Positions 17,993 to 26,035 of a DNA stretch of 64,000 bases are shown one piece after another. The position numbers and the translations under genes were made by a program. Source of the stretch: Cronobacter dublinensis subsp. dublinensis LMG 23823 (GTDB lineage: Bacteria > Pseudomonadota > Gammaproteobacteria > Enterobacterales > Enterobacteriaceae); assembly GCF_001277235.1 (NCBI RefSeq), contig NZ_CP012266.1, forward strand, positions 4,340,001 to 4,404,000, given 5' to 3'. The notes below the pieces were generated by a model. The model made no database searches. It had not been told where the DNA came from and was given only the letters and a program-made list of their open reading frames with translations. Position 1 is the first letter of the stretch. Every line of letters begins with the position of its first letter.

Positions 17993-19267
17993 TTGGAATC
18001 GTTGTATACCGCTCTGCTCTACCTGATACAGCCTTTTGTCTGGGTGCGGCTTCTGCTGCGCAGCCGTAAAGCCCCTGCCTATCGCAAACGATGGGGGGAG
18101 CGCTACGGCTTTTGTCAGGGAAAAGTGCTGCCGGACGGTATCCTGCTGCACTCGGTATCAGTAGGCGAAACCCTGGCCGCGATCCCGCTGGTGCGCGCGC
18201 TGCGCCACCGCTATCCTTCGCTGCCGATCACCGTGACCACGATGACGCCGACGGGCTCTGAGCGCGTCCAGTCCGCTTTCGGCAAAGATGTGCATCACGT
18301 CTACCTGCCTTACGATTTGCCCTGCGCCATGAATCGTTTCCTGGAAACCGTGCGCCCGAAGCTGGTTATCGTCATGGAAACCGAGCTGTGGCCGAACATG
18401 ATTTCCGCGCTGCATCAGCGCAAAATCCCGCTGGTTATCGCGAATGCGCGGCTTTCCGAGCGTTCCGCCAAAGGCTATCAGAAGCTCGGCGGGTTTATGC
18501 GCCGTCTGCTGTCGCAAATCACGCTGATCGCCGCGCAAAATGACGAAGATGCCAGCCGCTTTACTGCGCTTGGCCTTAAGCGCAATCAGCTGGCCGTGAC
18601 TGGCAGCCTGAAGTTCGATATCTCCGTCACGCCAGAGCTGGCGGCTCGCGCGATAACGCTGCGCCGCCAGTGGGCGCCCCGCCGCCAGGTCTGGATCGCG
18701 ACCAGCACCCACGACGGCGAAGAAACCGTTATTCTGCAGGCGCACCGGGCGCTTCTGGAAACATTCCCCGATTTACTGCTGATTCTGGTGCCGCGTCACC
18801 CGGAGCGTTTTAAAGACGCGCGCGATATGGTGCAGAAGGCAGGCTTTAGCTTCACGCTGCGCAGCACCGGCGAAATTCCGTCCGGCAGTACCCAGGTCGT
18901 GATTGGCGACACGATGGGCGAGCTGATGCTGCTGTACGGCATCGCCGATCTCGCGTTTGTCGGCGGCAGCCTTGTCGAGCGCGGCGGCCATAACCCGCTG
19001 GAGCCCGCCGCTCACGCCATTCCGGTGCTGATGGGCCCGCATACGTTTAATTTCAAAGATATCTGCGCGAAATTGCAGGAAGCCGACGGGCTTATCACGG
19101 TCACCGGTGCCGATTCGCTGGTCAAAGAGATCTCCACGCTGCTGACCGACGAAGATTATCGTCTCTGGTATGGCCGTCATGCGGTAGAAGTGCTGCACCA
19201 GAATCAGGGCGCGCTACAACGCCTGTTGCAGTTGCTGCAGCCGTACCTTCCACAGCGGAGCCACTGA
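17993..19267 (+). CDS. waaA: Kdo transferase (lipid IVA 3-deoxy-D-manno-octulosonic acid transferase)
   Basis: Bifunctional transferase adding two Kdo residues to lipid IVA. About 424 residues with the membrane-anchoring N-terminus SLYTALLYLIQPFVWVRLLL, then WGERYGF, HSVSVGETLAAIPLVRAL, METELWPN (about 115-122), TGSLKFDI and the donor site SLVERGGHNPLEPAAHAIPV. The start is uncertain: the TTG at 17993 aligns best with E. coli; an ATG at 17972 adds seven residues and the one at 17948 adds fifteen. Its stop overlaps the waaE start (TGATG), so the two are coupled. Confidence 0.95.
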   Translation: MESLYTALLYLIQPFVWVRLLLRSRKAPAYRKRWGERYGFCQGKVLPDGILLHSVSVGETLAAIPLVRALRHRYPSLPITVTTMTPTGSERVQSAFGKDVHHVYLPYDLPCAMNRFLETVRPKLVIVMETELWPNMISALHQRKIPLVIANARLSERSAKGYQKLGGFMRRLLSQITLIAAQNDEDASRFTALGLKRNQLAVTGSLKFDISVTPELAARAITLRRQWAPRRQVWIATSTHDGEETVILQAHRALLETFPDLLLILVPRHPERFKDARDMVQKAGFSFTLRSTGEIPSGSTQVVIGDTMGELMLLYGIADLAFVGGSLVERGGHNPLEPAAHAIPVLMGPHTFNFKDICAKLQEADGLITVTGADSLVKEISTLLTDEDYRLWYGRHAVEVLHQNQGALQRLLQLLQPYLPQRSH

Positions 19268-20034
19268 TGCGCGCGCGTCTCTCGGTGGTGATGATCGCCA
19301 AAAACGCGGCGGCGTTGCTGCCGGATTGCCTTGCGTCTGTCGCCTTTGCCGACGAAATCGTGGTGCTGGATTCCGGCAGCAGCGATGAGACCGTCGCCGT
19401 CGCCACGGCGGCGGGCGCAAAAGTGTTCGTCGATACCGACTGGCAGGGCTACGGCATTCAGCGCCAGCGGGCCCAGCAGCACGCCAGCGGCGATTACATT
19501 CTGATGATCGATACCGATGAGCGCGTGACGCCAGAATTGGCGCAGGCGATCCGTCAGGTGCTGGCGAACCCCGACCCGCAGGCGGTTTACAGCATTGCCC
19601 GCCGTAATCTGTTTCTGGGCCGCTTTATGCGCCACAGCGGCTGGTATCCGGACCGCGTCACCCGCCTCTATGCCCGCGAGCGCTATCGCTATAATGATAA
19701 TCAGGTGCATGAATCGCTCGACGCGCCGGGAGCTCGTGTCGTCCCTCTGCAGGGCGATCTGCTGCACCTGACCTGCCGGGATTTCGCCGGTTTCCAGCGC
19801 AAGCAGTTAAGCTACGCCACCGCCTGGGCGCAGGAGCGTCATCAGAAAGGCAAAAAGGTGTCAGTGGCGGGGATTTTCGGGCATACGCTCGCCGCGTTCT
19901 GTAAGACGCTCATACTGCGCGCAGGCATGCTGGATGGACGTCAGGGCTGGTTACTGGCGGTGGTTAACGCCCAGTATACCTTCAACAAATATACCGAACT
20001 GTGGGCGCTGAACCGCGGCTATACGGAAAAGTAA
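19267..20034 (+). CDS. waaE: LPS core glucosyltransferase WaaE (KdtX)
   Basis: A 255-residue GT-A transferase of the WaaE/KdtX type, which adds a beta-1,4-glucose to heptose I in Klebsiella and Serratia. E. coli K-12 lacks it and places coaD directly after waaA. Landmarks: LSVVMIAKNAAALLPDCL at the N-terminus, VVLDSGSSDETV, LMIDTDERV (DxD, about 78-86), HSGWYPDRVTRLY and NDNQVHESL. It is translationally coupled to waaA and four bases before coaD, giving the arrangement waaA-waaE-coaD known from Klebsiella, Serratia and Cronobacter-like genera. It predicts a glucose-substituted inner core. Confidence 0.93.
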   Translation: MRARLSVVMIAKNAAALLPDCLASVAFADEIVVLDSGSSDETVAVATAAGAKVFVDTDWQGYGIQRQRAQQHASGDYILMIDTDERVTPELAQAIRQVLANPDPQAVYSIARRNLFLGRFMRHSGWYPDRVTRLYARERYRYNDNQVHESLDAPGARVVPLQGDLLHLTCRDFAGFQRKQLSYATAWAQERHQKGKKVSVAGIFGHTLAAFCKTLILRAGMLDGRQGWLLAVVNAQYTFNKYTELWALNRGYTEK

Positions 20035-20038
20035 CGCT

Positions 20039-20518
20039 ATGACCACTCGCGCGATTTATCCAGGTACGTTCGATCCGATAACTAACGGCCATCTCGATAT
20101 CATTACCCGTGCGGCGCGCATGTTTGATGAGCTGATCCTGGCGGTCGCCGCCAGCCCGCATAAAAAAACGATGTTTTCGCTGGATGAGCGCGTGGCGCTG
20201 GCGCAGCAGGCGGCGGCACATTTGCCGAACGTCAGCGTGACCGGTTTTAGCGATCTGATGGCGAACTTCGCCCAGACTCAGCAGGCGAACGTTCTGGTGC
20301 GCGGCCTGCGCACCGCCGGCGATTTCGAGTACGAAATGCAGCTGGCGCATATGAATCGCCATCTGATGCCGTCGCTTGAAAGCGTGTTTTTGATGCCGTC
20401 GAAAGAGTGGTCGTTTATCTCGTCAAGTCTGGTGAAGGAAGTGGCTCGCCACCAGGGCGATGTCTCCCACTTCCTGCCTGCGCATGTTCACCAGGCGCTG
20501 CTGGAAAAGCTGCGCTAA
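20039..20518 (+). CDS. coaD: Pantetheine-phosphate adenylyltransferase
   Basis: Fourth, usually rate-limiting step of CoA synthesis: 4'-phosphopantetheine plus ATP gives dephospho-CoA. 159 residues, the family length. The nucleotidyltransferase signature YPGTFDPITNGHLDII with the TxGH-type motif is at residues 7-22, VRGLRTAGDFEYE (about 87-99) and WSFISSSLVKEVARHQGD near the end. It follows waaE by four bases, and its stop abuts the stop of the convergent mutM. Confidence 0.97.
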   Translation: MTTRAIYPGTFDPITNGHLDIITRAARMFDELILAVAASPHKKTMFSLDERVALAQQAAAHLPNVSVTGFSDLMANFAQTQQANVLVRGLRTAGDFEYEMQLAHMNRHLMPSLESVFLMPSKEWSFISSSLVKEVARHQGDVSHFLPAHVHQALLEKLR

Positions 20519-21328
20519 TCACTTCTGACAGCGTCGGCACCAGTAGGTGCGGCGCTGAGCATGTTTCCCTGCCTGAATCGGCGCGCCGCAGACCCGGCAC
20601 GGTTCGCCTTCACGCCCGTACACCTGCAGCTGCTGCGCAAAATAGCCCGGCTTGCCGTCGCTTTGCAGGAAATCGCGCAGCGTCGTGCCACCCTGCTCAA
20701 TCGATCGCAACAGCACCGCTTTGATCGCCTGCGCCAGCAGTTCACACTCGTTTTCCGACAGCGACGAGGCCAGCCGATCGGGGTGGATCCCGGCGGCAAA
20801 CAGCGACTCGCTGGCGTAGATATTACCGACGCCCACCACCAGCTTGTTATCCATCAGCCAGGGCTTAATCGCGACCTTCTTCTTCACGCATTTTTGATGG
20901 AGATACGCGCCGTTAAACGCCTCGCTAAGCGGCTCCGGCCCCAGATGCGCCAGCACATTGTGCCCTTCCAGCTCGCGCGTCCACAGCCAGGCGCCGAAGC
21001 GGCGGGGATCGGTGTAGCGCAGCACTTTGCCATTGCTCATCACCAGGTCGACGTGGTCGTGCTTCTCGGCCGGACGCTCTTCCGGGAGGATACGCAGGCT
21101 GCCGGACATCCCAAGATGGATGATTATCCAGCCGTCCGGCAGCTCCAGCAGAAGATATTTGGCGCGACGCTGCACGCTGATCACGGGTTTGTCGCTTAAC
21201 GCATGGATTTCATCGGAAACCGGCCAGCGCAGGCGGCTGTTGCGCACAACGGCGTGCAGTATGGTTTCGCCAACCAGATGCGGTTCAATCCCGCGACGGC
21301 TGGTTTCCACCTCAGGTAATTCAGGCAT
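20519..21328 (-). CDS. mutM: Formamidopyrimidine-DNA glycosylase
   Basis: Base-excision repair enzyme that removes 8-oxoguanine and formamidopyrimidines and cleaves the abasic site. 269 residues from the ATG at 21328, which exposes the essential N-terminal PELPEVE (catalytic Pro after Met removal, and Glu). An upstream 30-codon extension crosses the rpmG terminator and would bury that Pro, so it is rejected. Other landmarks: LLLELPDGWIIIHLGMSGS, the H2TH region WLMDNKLVVGVGNIYASE (about 160-177), and the C-terminal zinc finger with cysteines in CRVCGAPI and WCRRCQ. Confidence 0.97.
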   Translation of the reverse strand: MPELPEVETSRRGIEPHLVGETILHAVVRNSRLRWPVSDEIHALSDKPVISVQRRAKYLLLELPDGWIIIHLGMSGSLRILPEERPAEKHDHVDLVMSNGKVLRYTDPRRFGAWLWTRELEGHNVLAHLGPEPLSEAFNGAYLHQKCVKKKVAIKPWLMDNKLVVGVGNIYASESLFAAGIHPDRLASSLSENECELLAQAIKAVLLRSIEQGGTTLRDFLQSDGKPGYFAQQLQVYGREGEPCRVCGAPIQAGKHAQRRTYWCRRCQK

Positions 21329-21385
21329 AGCGTCTCTCGCGTGAGTTAATGGGAGCACTAAGGATATGGGGACGGCGCAGAAAAC

Positions 21386-21414
21386 AAAAAACCCCGCCGA
21401 AGCGGGGTTTTTGT
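21386..21414. terminator. Terminator of the rpmB-rpmG operon
   Basis: Perfect palindrome AAAAACCCCGC / GCGGGGTTTTT with a short loop, between rpmG and mutM. Read on the minus strand it ends rpmG transcription with a T-rich tail. Confidence 0.85.
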
Positions 21415-21432
21415 ACAAATCGGACTAAAATC

Positions 21433-21600
21433 TTATTTGATTTTAGCTTCTTTGTAGAGAACGTGCTGACGGACAACCGGATCGAATTTCTTCAGTTCCA
21501 GTTTTTCCGGCTTAGTACGTTTGTTCTTCGTGGTGGTATAGAAGTGACCAGTACCAGCAGAAGAAACCAGCTTGATTTTCTCGCGAATACCTTTAGCCAT
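21433..21600 (-). CDS. rpmG: 50S ribosomal protein L33
   Basis: 55-residue ribosomal protein, too short for many gene callers. It begins MAKGIREKIKLVSSAGTG and ends YKEAKIK, matching E. coli L33. It lies 20 bases downstream of rpmB with a clear GAGGAAATA Shine-Dalgarno, forming the conserved rpmB-rpmG operon, and is followed by the terminator. L33 binds near the E site of the large subunit. Confidence 0.96.
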   Translation of the reverse strand: MAKGIREKIKLVSSAGTGHFYTTTKNKRTKPEKLELKKFDPVVRQHVLYKEAKIK

Positions 21601-21620
21601 GATTTATTTCCTCTAAGTAC

Positions 21621-21857
21621 TTAGTACTTTTCGCCACGGGCACGCAGTTCAGAAAGAACTACATCGATGCCTTTTTTATCAATTACACGCATACCTTTAG
21701 CAGATACGCGCAGAGTAACGAAACGCTTTTCGCTCTCAACCCAGAAACGGTGAGAGTGCAGGTTCGGCAGAAAACGGCGTTTAGTCGCGTTCAGTGCGTG
21801 GGAACGGTTGTTACCGGTCACCGGACGCTTGCCAGTTACTTGGCAGACTCGGGACAT
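21621..21857 (-). CDS. rpmB: 50S ribosomal protein L28
   Basis: 78-residue large-subunit protein beginning MSRVCQVTGKRPVTGNNRSH with the conserved LNATKRRFLPNLH. First gene of the rpmBG operon, transcribed from the promoter about 140 bases upstream. A Shine-Dalgarno TTGGAGAATAG precedes the start. Confidence 0.97.
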   Translation of the reverse strand: MSRVCQVTGKRPVTGNNRSHALNATKRRFLPNLHSHRFWVESEKRFVTLRVSAKGMRVIDKKGIDVVLSELRARGEKY

Positions 21858-22000
21858 GTCTATTCTCCAAAAATCAAATTAGCTCGAGCTTCGTATAGGG
21901 TGTTAGCAGCCTCGTCAGGCCTGATGGCCCAGTCTGGCGGTTCAATGGAACTCGCATTGCCAGGCCCACATGCCAAACCCGAGATTCTCAAAGGTGGCGT

Positions 22001-22029
22001 AGTATACGCTGCCGGGACCGTCTGCTCAA
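22001..22029 (-). promoter_or_regulatory. rpmB promoter (sigma-70)
   Basis: On the minus strand TTGAGC (22024-22029) and TATACT (22001-22006) are separated by exactly 17 bases, with a start site expected near 21994. This is a strong match for the ribosomal-protein promoter and gives rpmB a leader of about 135 bases. Confidence 0.75.
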
Positions 22030-22071
22030 GTCCCGAACAGATAAAGATCGCTAAGGATCGCCACGTCTGGC

Positions 22072-22731
22072 TTATATCCACCCACGTTCGGCGAAAGAAA
22101 CGTATTCTCCACGTCCAATAACCAGATGGTCAAGCACCCTAATATCGACCAGCTGACAACTTTTCACGATACGCTCAGTGACCAGTTTATCCGCCCGGCT
22201 GGGCTCGGCATGCCCGGAAGGGTGGTTATGCGCCAGAATAATCCCGGCGGCATTGAGCCGCACCGCCTCGCGAACGATTTCGCGCGGGTGCACTTCGACA
22301 TGGCTGAGCGTGCCGGTAAACAACGTGTTTTGCCTGATGATACAGTTTTGATTATCCAGAAAGATCACCAAAAAGACTTCGCGCTCCAGCGCTGAAAGCT
22401 GGCTTTGCAGAAACTCGCGCGTAATTGTCGGGCTCAGCAGCGCGGTCTCTTCGCAAGGGCGTGAGCGATAGTAGCGACGCGCCAGTTCCCCGATGGCTTT
22501 AAGCTGCGCATATTTGGCCATGCCGACGCCGCCGACATCCCGAAATGGCCTGATATCCGCCGAAAGCAGCGCGTAAAGAGAGCCAAAATGCGCCAGCAGC
22601 CGTTTTGCCAGACGCATGACATCCGTGCCTGGCGTTCCTGTACGCAGGAAAATCGCCAGCAATTCTTCATCGCTTAAATCCGCCGCGCCATATCGCATGA
22701 GCTTCTCCCGCGGCCCGTTGTCCATTTTCAC
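22072..22731 (-). CDS. radC: RadC family protein (JAB/MPN domain)
   Basis: About 219 residues, like E. coli RadC (YicR). The N-terminal helix-hairpin-helix region runs from PREKLMRYGAADLSDEELLA to GGVGMAKYAQLKAIGELA. The C-terminal JAB1/MPN-like domain has the metal motif AHNHPSGHAEPSRAD (His-x-His and a downstream Asp). I take the GTG at 22731 as start because GGGAAG lies six bases before it; the ATG at 22725 is the alternative. A much longer in-frame extension (to 23037) runs antisense through the coaBC promoter and start and is rejected. Despite its name, a direct recombination-repair role is not established for the family. Confidence 0.93.
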   Translation of the reverse strand: MKMDNGPREKLMRYGAADLSDEELLAIFLRTGTPGTDVMRLAKRLLAHFGSLYALLSADIRPFRDVGGVGMAKYAQLKAIGELARRYYRSRPCEETALLSPTITREFLQSQLSALEREVFLVIFLDNQNCIIRQNTLFTGTLSHVEVHPREIVREAVRLNAAGIILAHNHPSGHAEPSRADKLVTERIVKSCQLVDIRVLDHLVIGRGEYVSFAERGWI

Positions 22732-22907
22732 TATCGTCTTCCCTGTTCTGTGTCGCGCCGCCATTATCCGCTGGCGGCCAGGCGCTGACGACAGCGCGTG
22801 TCGATCGCTGCGCGACGTCTCGCAAAGTTTAAATTTCATACGGCCACGCAGTTTTTCGGATTGTGATAAAATGCCCGCTTTCCAGAAAGCGACAGGAAGA
22901 GAAGAGA

Positions 22908-24119
22908 ATGGGGCTTGCCGGTAAAAAAATCGTTTTGGGCGTAAGCGGCGGGATTGCGGCGTATAAAACGCCGGAACTGGTGCGACGTCTGCGCGAGCGG
23001 GGCGCAGAAGTGCGCGTTGCCATGACCGAGGCGGCAAAAGCGTTTATCACGCCGCTGAGCCTGCAGGCCGTCTCCGGCTTCCCTGTGTCAGACAGCCTGC
23101 TCGACCCGGCCGCCGAAGCCGCCATGGGCCATATTGAGCTCGGCAAATGGGCCGATTTAGTTATCCTGGCGCCCGCCACGGCAGATCTCATCGCGCGCGT
23201 CGCGGCGGGGATGGCCAATGACCTGGTCACAACGATCTGCCTCGCGACGCCCTCGCCTGTCGCCGTCGTACCCGCCATGAATCAGCAGATGTACCGTAAC
23301 GTCGCGACGCAGCACAATATTGAGCTACTCGCCGCGCGCGGCCTGCATATCTGGGGGCCGGACAGCGGCAGCCAGGCCTGCGGCGATGTCGGCCCTGGCC
23401 GCATGCTCGATCCGCTGGAGATTGTTGAGCTCGCCGTTAACCACTTCGCGCCTGTCAACGATCTGCAACATCTCAACATCATGATTACCGCGGGCCCGAC
23501 CCGTGAGCGCCTTGATCCCGTGCGCTACATTACTAACGACAGCTCAGGTAAAATGGGCTTCGCCGTGGCGGCAGCGGCCAGCGCGCGCGGCGCGCGCGTC
23601 ACGCTGGTGGCGGGGCCGGTCGCCTTGCCGACGCCTGCGGGTGTCGAGCGTATTGATGTCGAAAGCGCGCTGGAGATGGAAGCCGCTGTTCAGCAACGCG
23701 CGCAGCAACAACATATTTTTATTGGCTGCGCGGCCGTGGCGGATTACCGCGCCGAAACGATTTCCAGCGAAAAAATAAAAAAACAGGGTGACGAACTCAC
23801 GCTGAAAATGGTGAAAAATCCCGATATTGCCGCAGGCGTCGCGGCGCTTGTGGAAAATCGCCCTTATGTTGTCGGGTTTGCTGCCGAAACAAATAATGTG
23901 GAAGAATACGCGCGGCAAAAACGCCTGCGTAAAAACCTTGATCTGATTTGCGCCAACGATGTGTCGCTAGCTGGTCAGGGATTTAACAGCGATACCAACG
24001 CTTTGCATCTTTTCTGGCAGGAGGGAGATAAGGTCTTACCGCTTGAGCGGAAGGCGCTCCTTGGCCAACGTTTACTGGACGAGATTGTTACCCGTTATGA
24101 TGAAAAAAATCGACGTTAA
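22908..24119 (+). CDS. coaBC: Bifunctional phosphopantothenoylcysteine synthetase/decarboxylase
   Basis: CoA synthesis steps two and three. The N-terminal CoaC flavoprotein (1-190) has VLGVSGGIAAYK, the catalytic His in MGHIELGKWADLVILAPAT (near residue 75), PAMNQQM and the Cys-bearing SQACGDVGPGRM. The C-terminal CoaB domain has MITAGPTRE, IGCAAVADYRAE and the Lys-containing EKIKK. 403 residues from the ATG at 22908; earlier in-frame codons are not family-like. One oddity: the CoaB segment usually ISNHSSGKMG reads ITNDSSGKMG here, with Asp in place of His. It overlaps dut. Confidence 0.96.
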   Translation: MGLAGKKIVLGVSGGIAAYKTPELVRRLRERGAEVRVAMTEAAKAFITPLSLQAVSGFPVSDSLLDPAAEAAMGHIELGKWADLVILAPATADLIARVAAGMANDLVTTICLATPSPVAVVPAMNQQMYRNVATQHNIELLAARGLHIWGPDSGSQACGDVGPGRMLDPLEIVELAVNHFAPVNDLQHLNIMITAGPTRERLDPVRYITNDSSGKMGFAVAAAASARGARVTLVAGPVALPTPAGVERIDVESALEMEAAVQQRAQQQHIFIGCAAVADYRAETISSEKIKKQGDELTLKMVKNPDIAAGVAALVENRPYVVGFAAETNNVEEYARQKRLRKNLDLICANDVSLAGQGFNSDTNALHLFWQEGDKVLPLERKALLGQRLLDEIVTRYDEKNRR

Positions 24120-24555
24120 GATTCTGGACCCGCGCGTGGGCGAGCAATTCCCGCTGCCGACGTATGCCACCTCTGGCTCAGCAGGCCTCGATCTGCGCGC
24201 CTGCCTGGACGCGTCCGTTGAACTGGCGCCGGGTGCGACCACGCTCCTGCCAACCGGTCTGGCGATTCATATCGCTGACCCAACGCTCGCCGCCGTTATT
24301 CTGCCTCGCTCAGGCCTCGGCCATAAGCATGGCGTCGTGCTGGGTAACCTGGTCGGGCTTATTGATTCCGATTACCAGGGCCAGTTGATGGTTTCCGTCT
24401 GGAACCGTGGTCAGCAGAGCTTTACGATTGAGCCTGGCGAGCGCATCGCGCAGATGGTTTTTGTGCCGGTGGTGCAGGCAGAGTTTAATCTGGTGGAAGA
24501 ATTTACCGCTACCGATCGCGGCGAAGGCGGCTTCGGCCATTCCGGGCGTAAATAA
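24097..24555 (+). CDS. dut: Deoxyuridine 5'-triphosphate nucleotidohydrolase
   Basis: Trimeric dUTPase that hydrolyses dUTP to dUMP and pyrophosphate, keeping uracil out of DNA and feeding thymidylate synthesis. 152 residues starting MMKKIDVKILDPRVG inside the end of coaBC. All five dUTPase motifs are present: SGSAGLDLRAC, PRSGLGHKHG, GNLVGLIDSDYQG, ERIAQMVFVPV and the C-terminal RGEGGFGHSGR. Translational coupling with coaBC matches E. coli. Confidence 0.97.
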   Translation: MMKKIDVKILDPRVGEQFPLPTYATSGSAGLDLRACLDASVELAPGATTLLPTGLAIHIADPTLAAVILPRSGLGHKHGVVLGNLVGLIDSDYQGQLMVSVWNRGQQSFTIEPGERIAQMVFVPVVQAEFNLVEEFTATDRGEGGFGHSGRK

Positions 24556-24681
24556 ACCCGCCCGCGTAACCGCGCATTCCTTAAGTAAAATAAAGCGAAC
24601 CATTTTCCGCAGGCGAGAGCCTGCGGACGCTTTGTGGATGCTCGCCTGGCAAGTGTTTATTTTTCAGGGGTATTTTAGAAC

Positions 24682-25278
24682 ATGGCAGAAAAACAAACCG
24701 CGAAAAGGAACCGTCGCGAAGAAATACTTCAGTCTCTGGCGCAGATGCTTGAATCCAGCGATGGCAGCCAACGTATTACGACCGCCAAACTCGCGGCGTC
24801 CGTTGGCGTCTCCGAGGCGGCGCTTTATCGCCACTTCCCCAGCAAAACACGCATGTTCGACAGCCTGATTGAGTTTATCGAAGACAGCCTGATCACCCGC
24901 ATTAATCTCATTCTGAAAGACGAAAAAGAGACGCTTAACCGCCTGCGCCTGATTGTGCAGCTTATTCTTGGCTTCGGTGAACGTAACCCAGGGCTGACGC
25001 GCATTATGACCGGACATGCGCTGATGTTTGAACAGGACAGGCTGCAGGGGCGCATTAATCAGCTCTTTGAACGCATCGAAGCCCAGCTGCGTCAGGTGCT
25101 GCGCGAGAAAAAAATGCGTGAAGGCGAAGGGTACGCCACGGACGAAGCGCTGCTGGCAAGCCAGCTGCTGGCATTCTGTGAAGGCATGCTGTCGCGCTTT
25201 GTACGCAGCGAATTCCGCTACAGCCCGACCGCGGATTTTGAAGCCCGCTGGCCGTTGCTGGCCGCGCAGCTGCAATAA
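24682..25278 (+). CDS. slmA: Nucleoid occlusion factor SlmA
   Basis: TetR-fold DNA-binding protein that, when bound to its chromosomal sites, blocks FtsZ ring assembly over the nucleoid. 198 residues, almost identical to E. coli SlmA. The N-terminal helix-turn-helix is ITTAKLAASVGVSEAALYRHF (about 32-52), followed by the helical dimerisation domain. It follows dut by 126 bases and ends before a strong bidirectional terminator. Confidence 0.97.
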   Translation: MAEKQTAKRNRREEILQSLAQMLESSDGSQRITTAKLAASVGVSEAALYRHFPSKTRMFDSLIEFIEDSLITRINLILKDEKETLNRLRLIVQLILGFGERNPGLTRIMTGHALMFEQDRLQGRINQLFERIEAQLRQVLREKKMREGEGYATDEALLASQLLAFCEGMLSRFVRSEFRYSPTADFEARWPLLAAQLQ

Positions 25279-25295
25279 ACGCTGCGCAGAAAAGT

Positions 25296-25328
25296 AAAAA
25301 GGCCGGATACCCGGCCTTTTGTTTTTTT
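25296..25328. terminator. Bidirectional terminator between slmA and pyrE
   Basis: AAAAAGGCCGG / CCGGCCTTTT stem with an ATAC loop, an A-run on the left and TTTTGTTTTTTT on the right. It serves the convergent slmA and pyrE genes. Confidence 0.9.
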
Positions 25329-25329
25329 A

Positions 25330-25971
25330 TCAGACGCCGTATTGCTGGCGATACGCCTCTACCGCCGCCAGATGGTTCGCCATCTCCGGCTTCTCTGAGA
25401 GGTAAGCGATAAGCTCGTTGAGCGTAATAATCGCAATCACCTGACAGCCGTAATCGCGCTCCACTTCCTGAATCGCCGAGAGCTCGCCGCGCCCGCGTTC
25501 CTGTCTGTCGAGCGAAATCATAACGCCTGCAAGCGTCGCGCCGTTCGCCTGGATTATCTCCATCGATTCACGAATGGCGGTGCCTGCGGTGATTACGTCA
25601 TCCACCAGCATGACGCGGCCCTGAAGCGCGCTGCCGACCAGATTGCCGCCTTCGCCGTGGTCTTTGGCCTCTTTGCGGTTAAAACAATAAGGCACGTCGC
25701 GCTCATGATGCTCCGCCAGCGCGACCGCCGTAGTGGTCGCGATAGGAATACCTTTATATGCAGGACCGAAAAGCAGATCGAAATCGATGCCAGAATCGAC
25801 CAGCGCCTCAGCATAGAAACGGCCCAGCAACGCCAGATCTCGCCCGGTGTTAAAGAGACCGGCGTTAAAGAAGTAAGGGCTCTGACGCCCGGATTTCAGC
25901 GTGAACTCACCAAATTTAAGGACCTGTTTGTTAAGGGCGAATTCAATAAACTGGCGCTGATACGGTTTCAT
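25330..25971 (-). CDS. pyrE: Orotate phosphoribosyltransferase
   Basis: Pyrimidine synthesis: orotate plus PRPP gives OMP. The 213 residues begin MKPYQRQFIEFALNKQVLKF at the ATG at 25971; an 11-codon in-frame extension reaches back into the attenuator and is rejected. The PRPP loop is VMLVDDVITAGTA (about 120-132), and FNRKEAKDHGEGG carries the flexible catalytic loop. It is second in the rph-pyrE operon, behind the attenuator. Confidence 0.97.
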   Translation of the reverse strand: MKPYQRQFIEFALNKQVLKFGEFTLKSGRQSPYFFNAGLFNTGRDLALLGRFYAEALVDSGIDFDLLFGPAYKGIPIATTTAVALAEHHERDVPYCFNRKEAKDHGEGGNLVGSALQGRVMLVDDVITAGTAIRESMEIIQANGATLAGVMISLDRQERGRGELSAIQEVERDYGCQVIAIITLNELIAYLSEKPEMANHLAAVEAYRQQYGV

Positions 25972-26004
25972 GGCTTTGCTCCTCAAATAGCATATTGCAG
26001 GCAT

Positions 26005-26028
26005 AAAAAAGGCGACTCTTCAGTCGCC
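26005..26028 (-). promoter_or_regulatory. pyrE attenuator
   Basis: Between rph and pyrE, on the minus strand, a GGCGACT / AGTCGCC hairpin is followed by six T residues. In E. coli this terminator is bypassed when low UTP makes RNA polymerase pause and ribosomes finishing rph follow closely. The same arrangement is present here: the rph stop lies just eight bases before the hairpin. Confidence 0.85.
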
Positions 26029-26035
26029 TTAAAAA

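Noticed and set aside
22732..23037. Long N-terminal extension of RadC
   Set aside because: The extra 102 codons run antisense through the coaBC start and promoter and have no similarity to RadC proteins.
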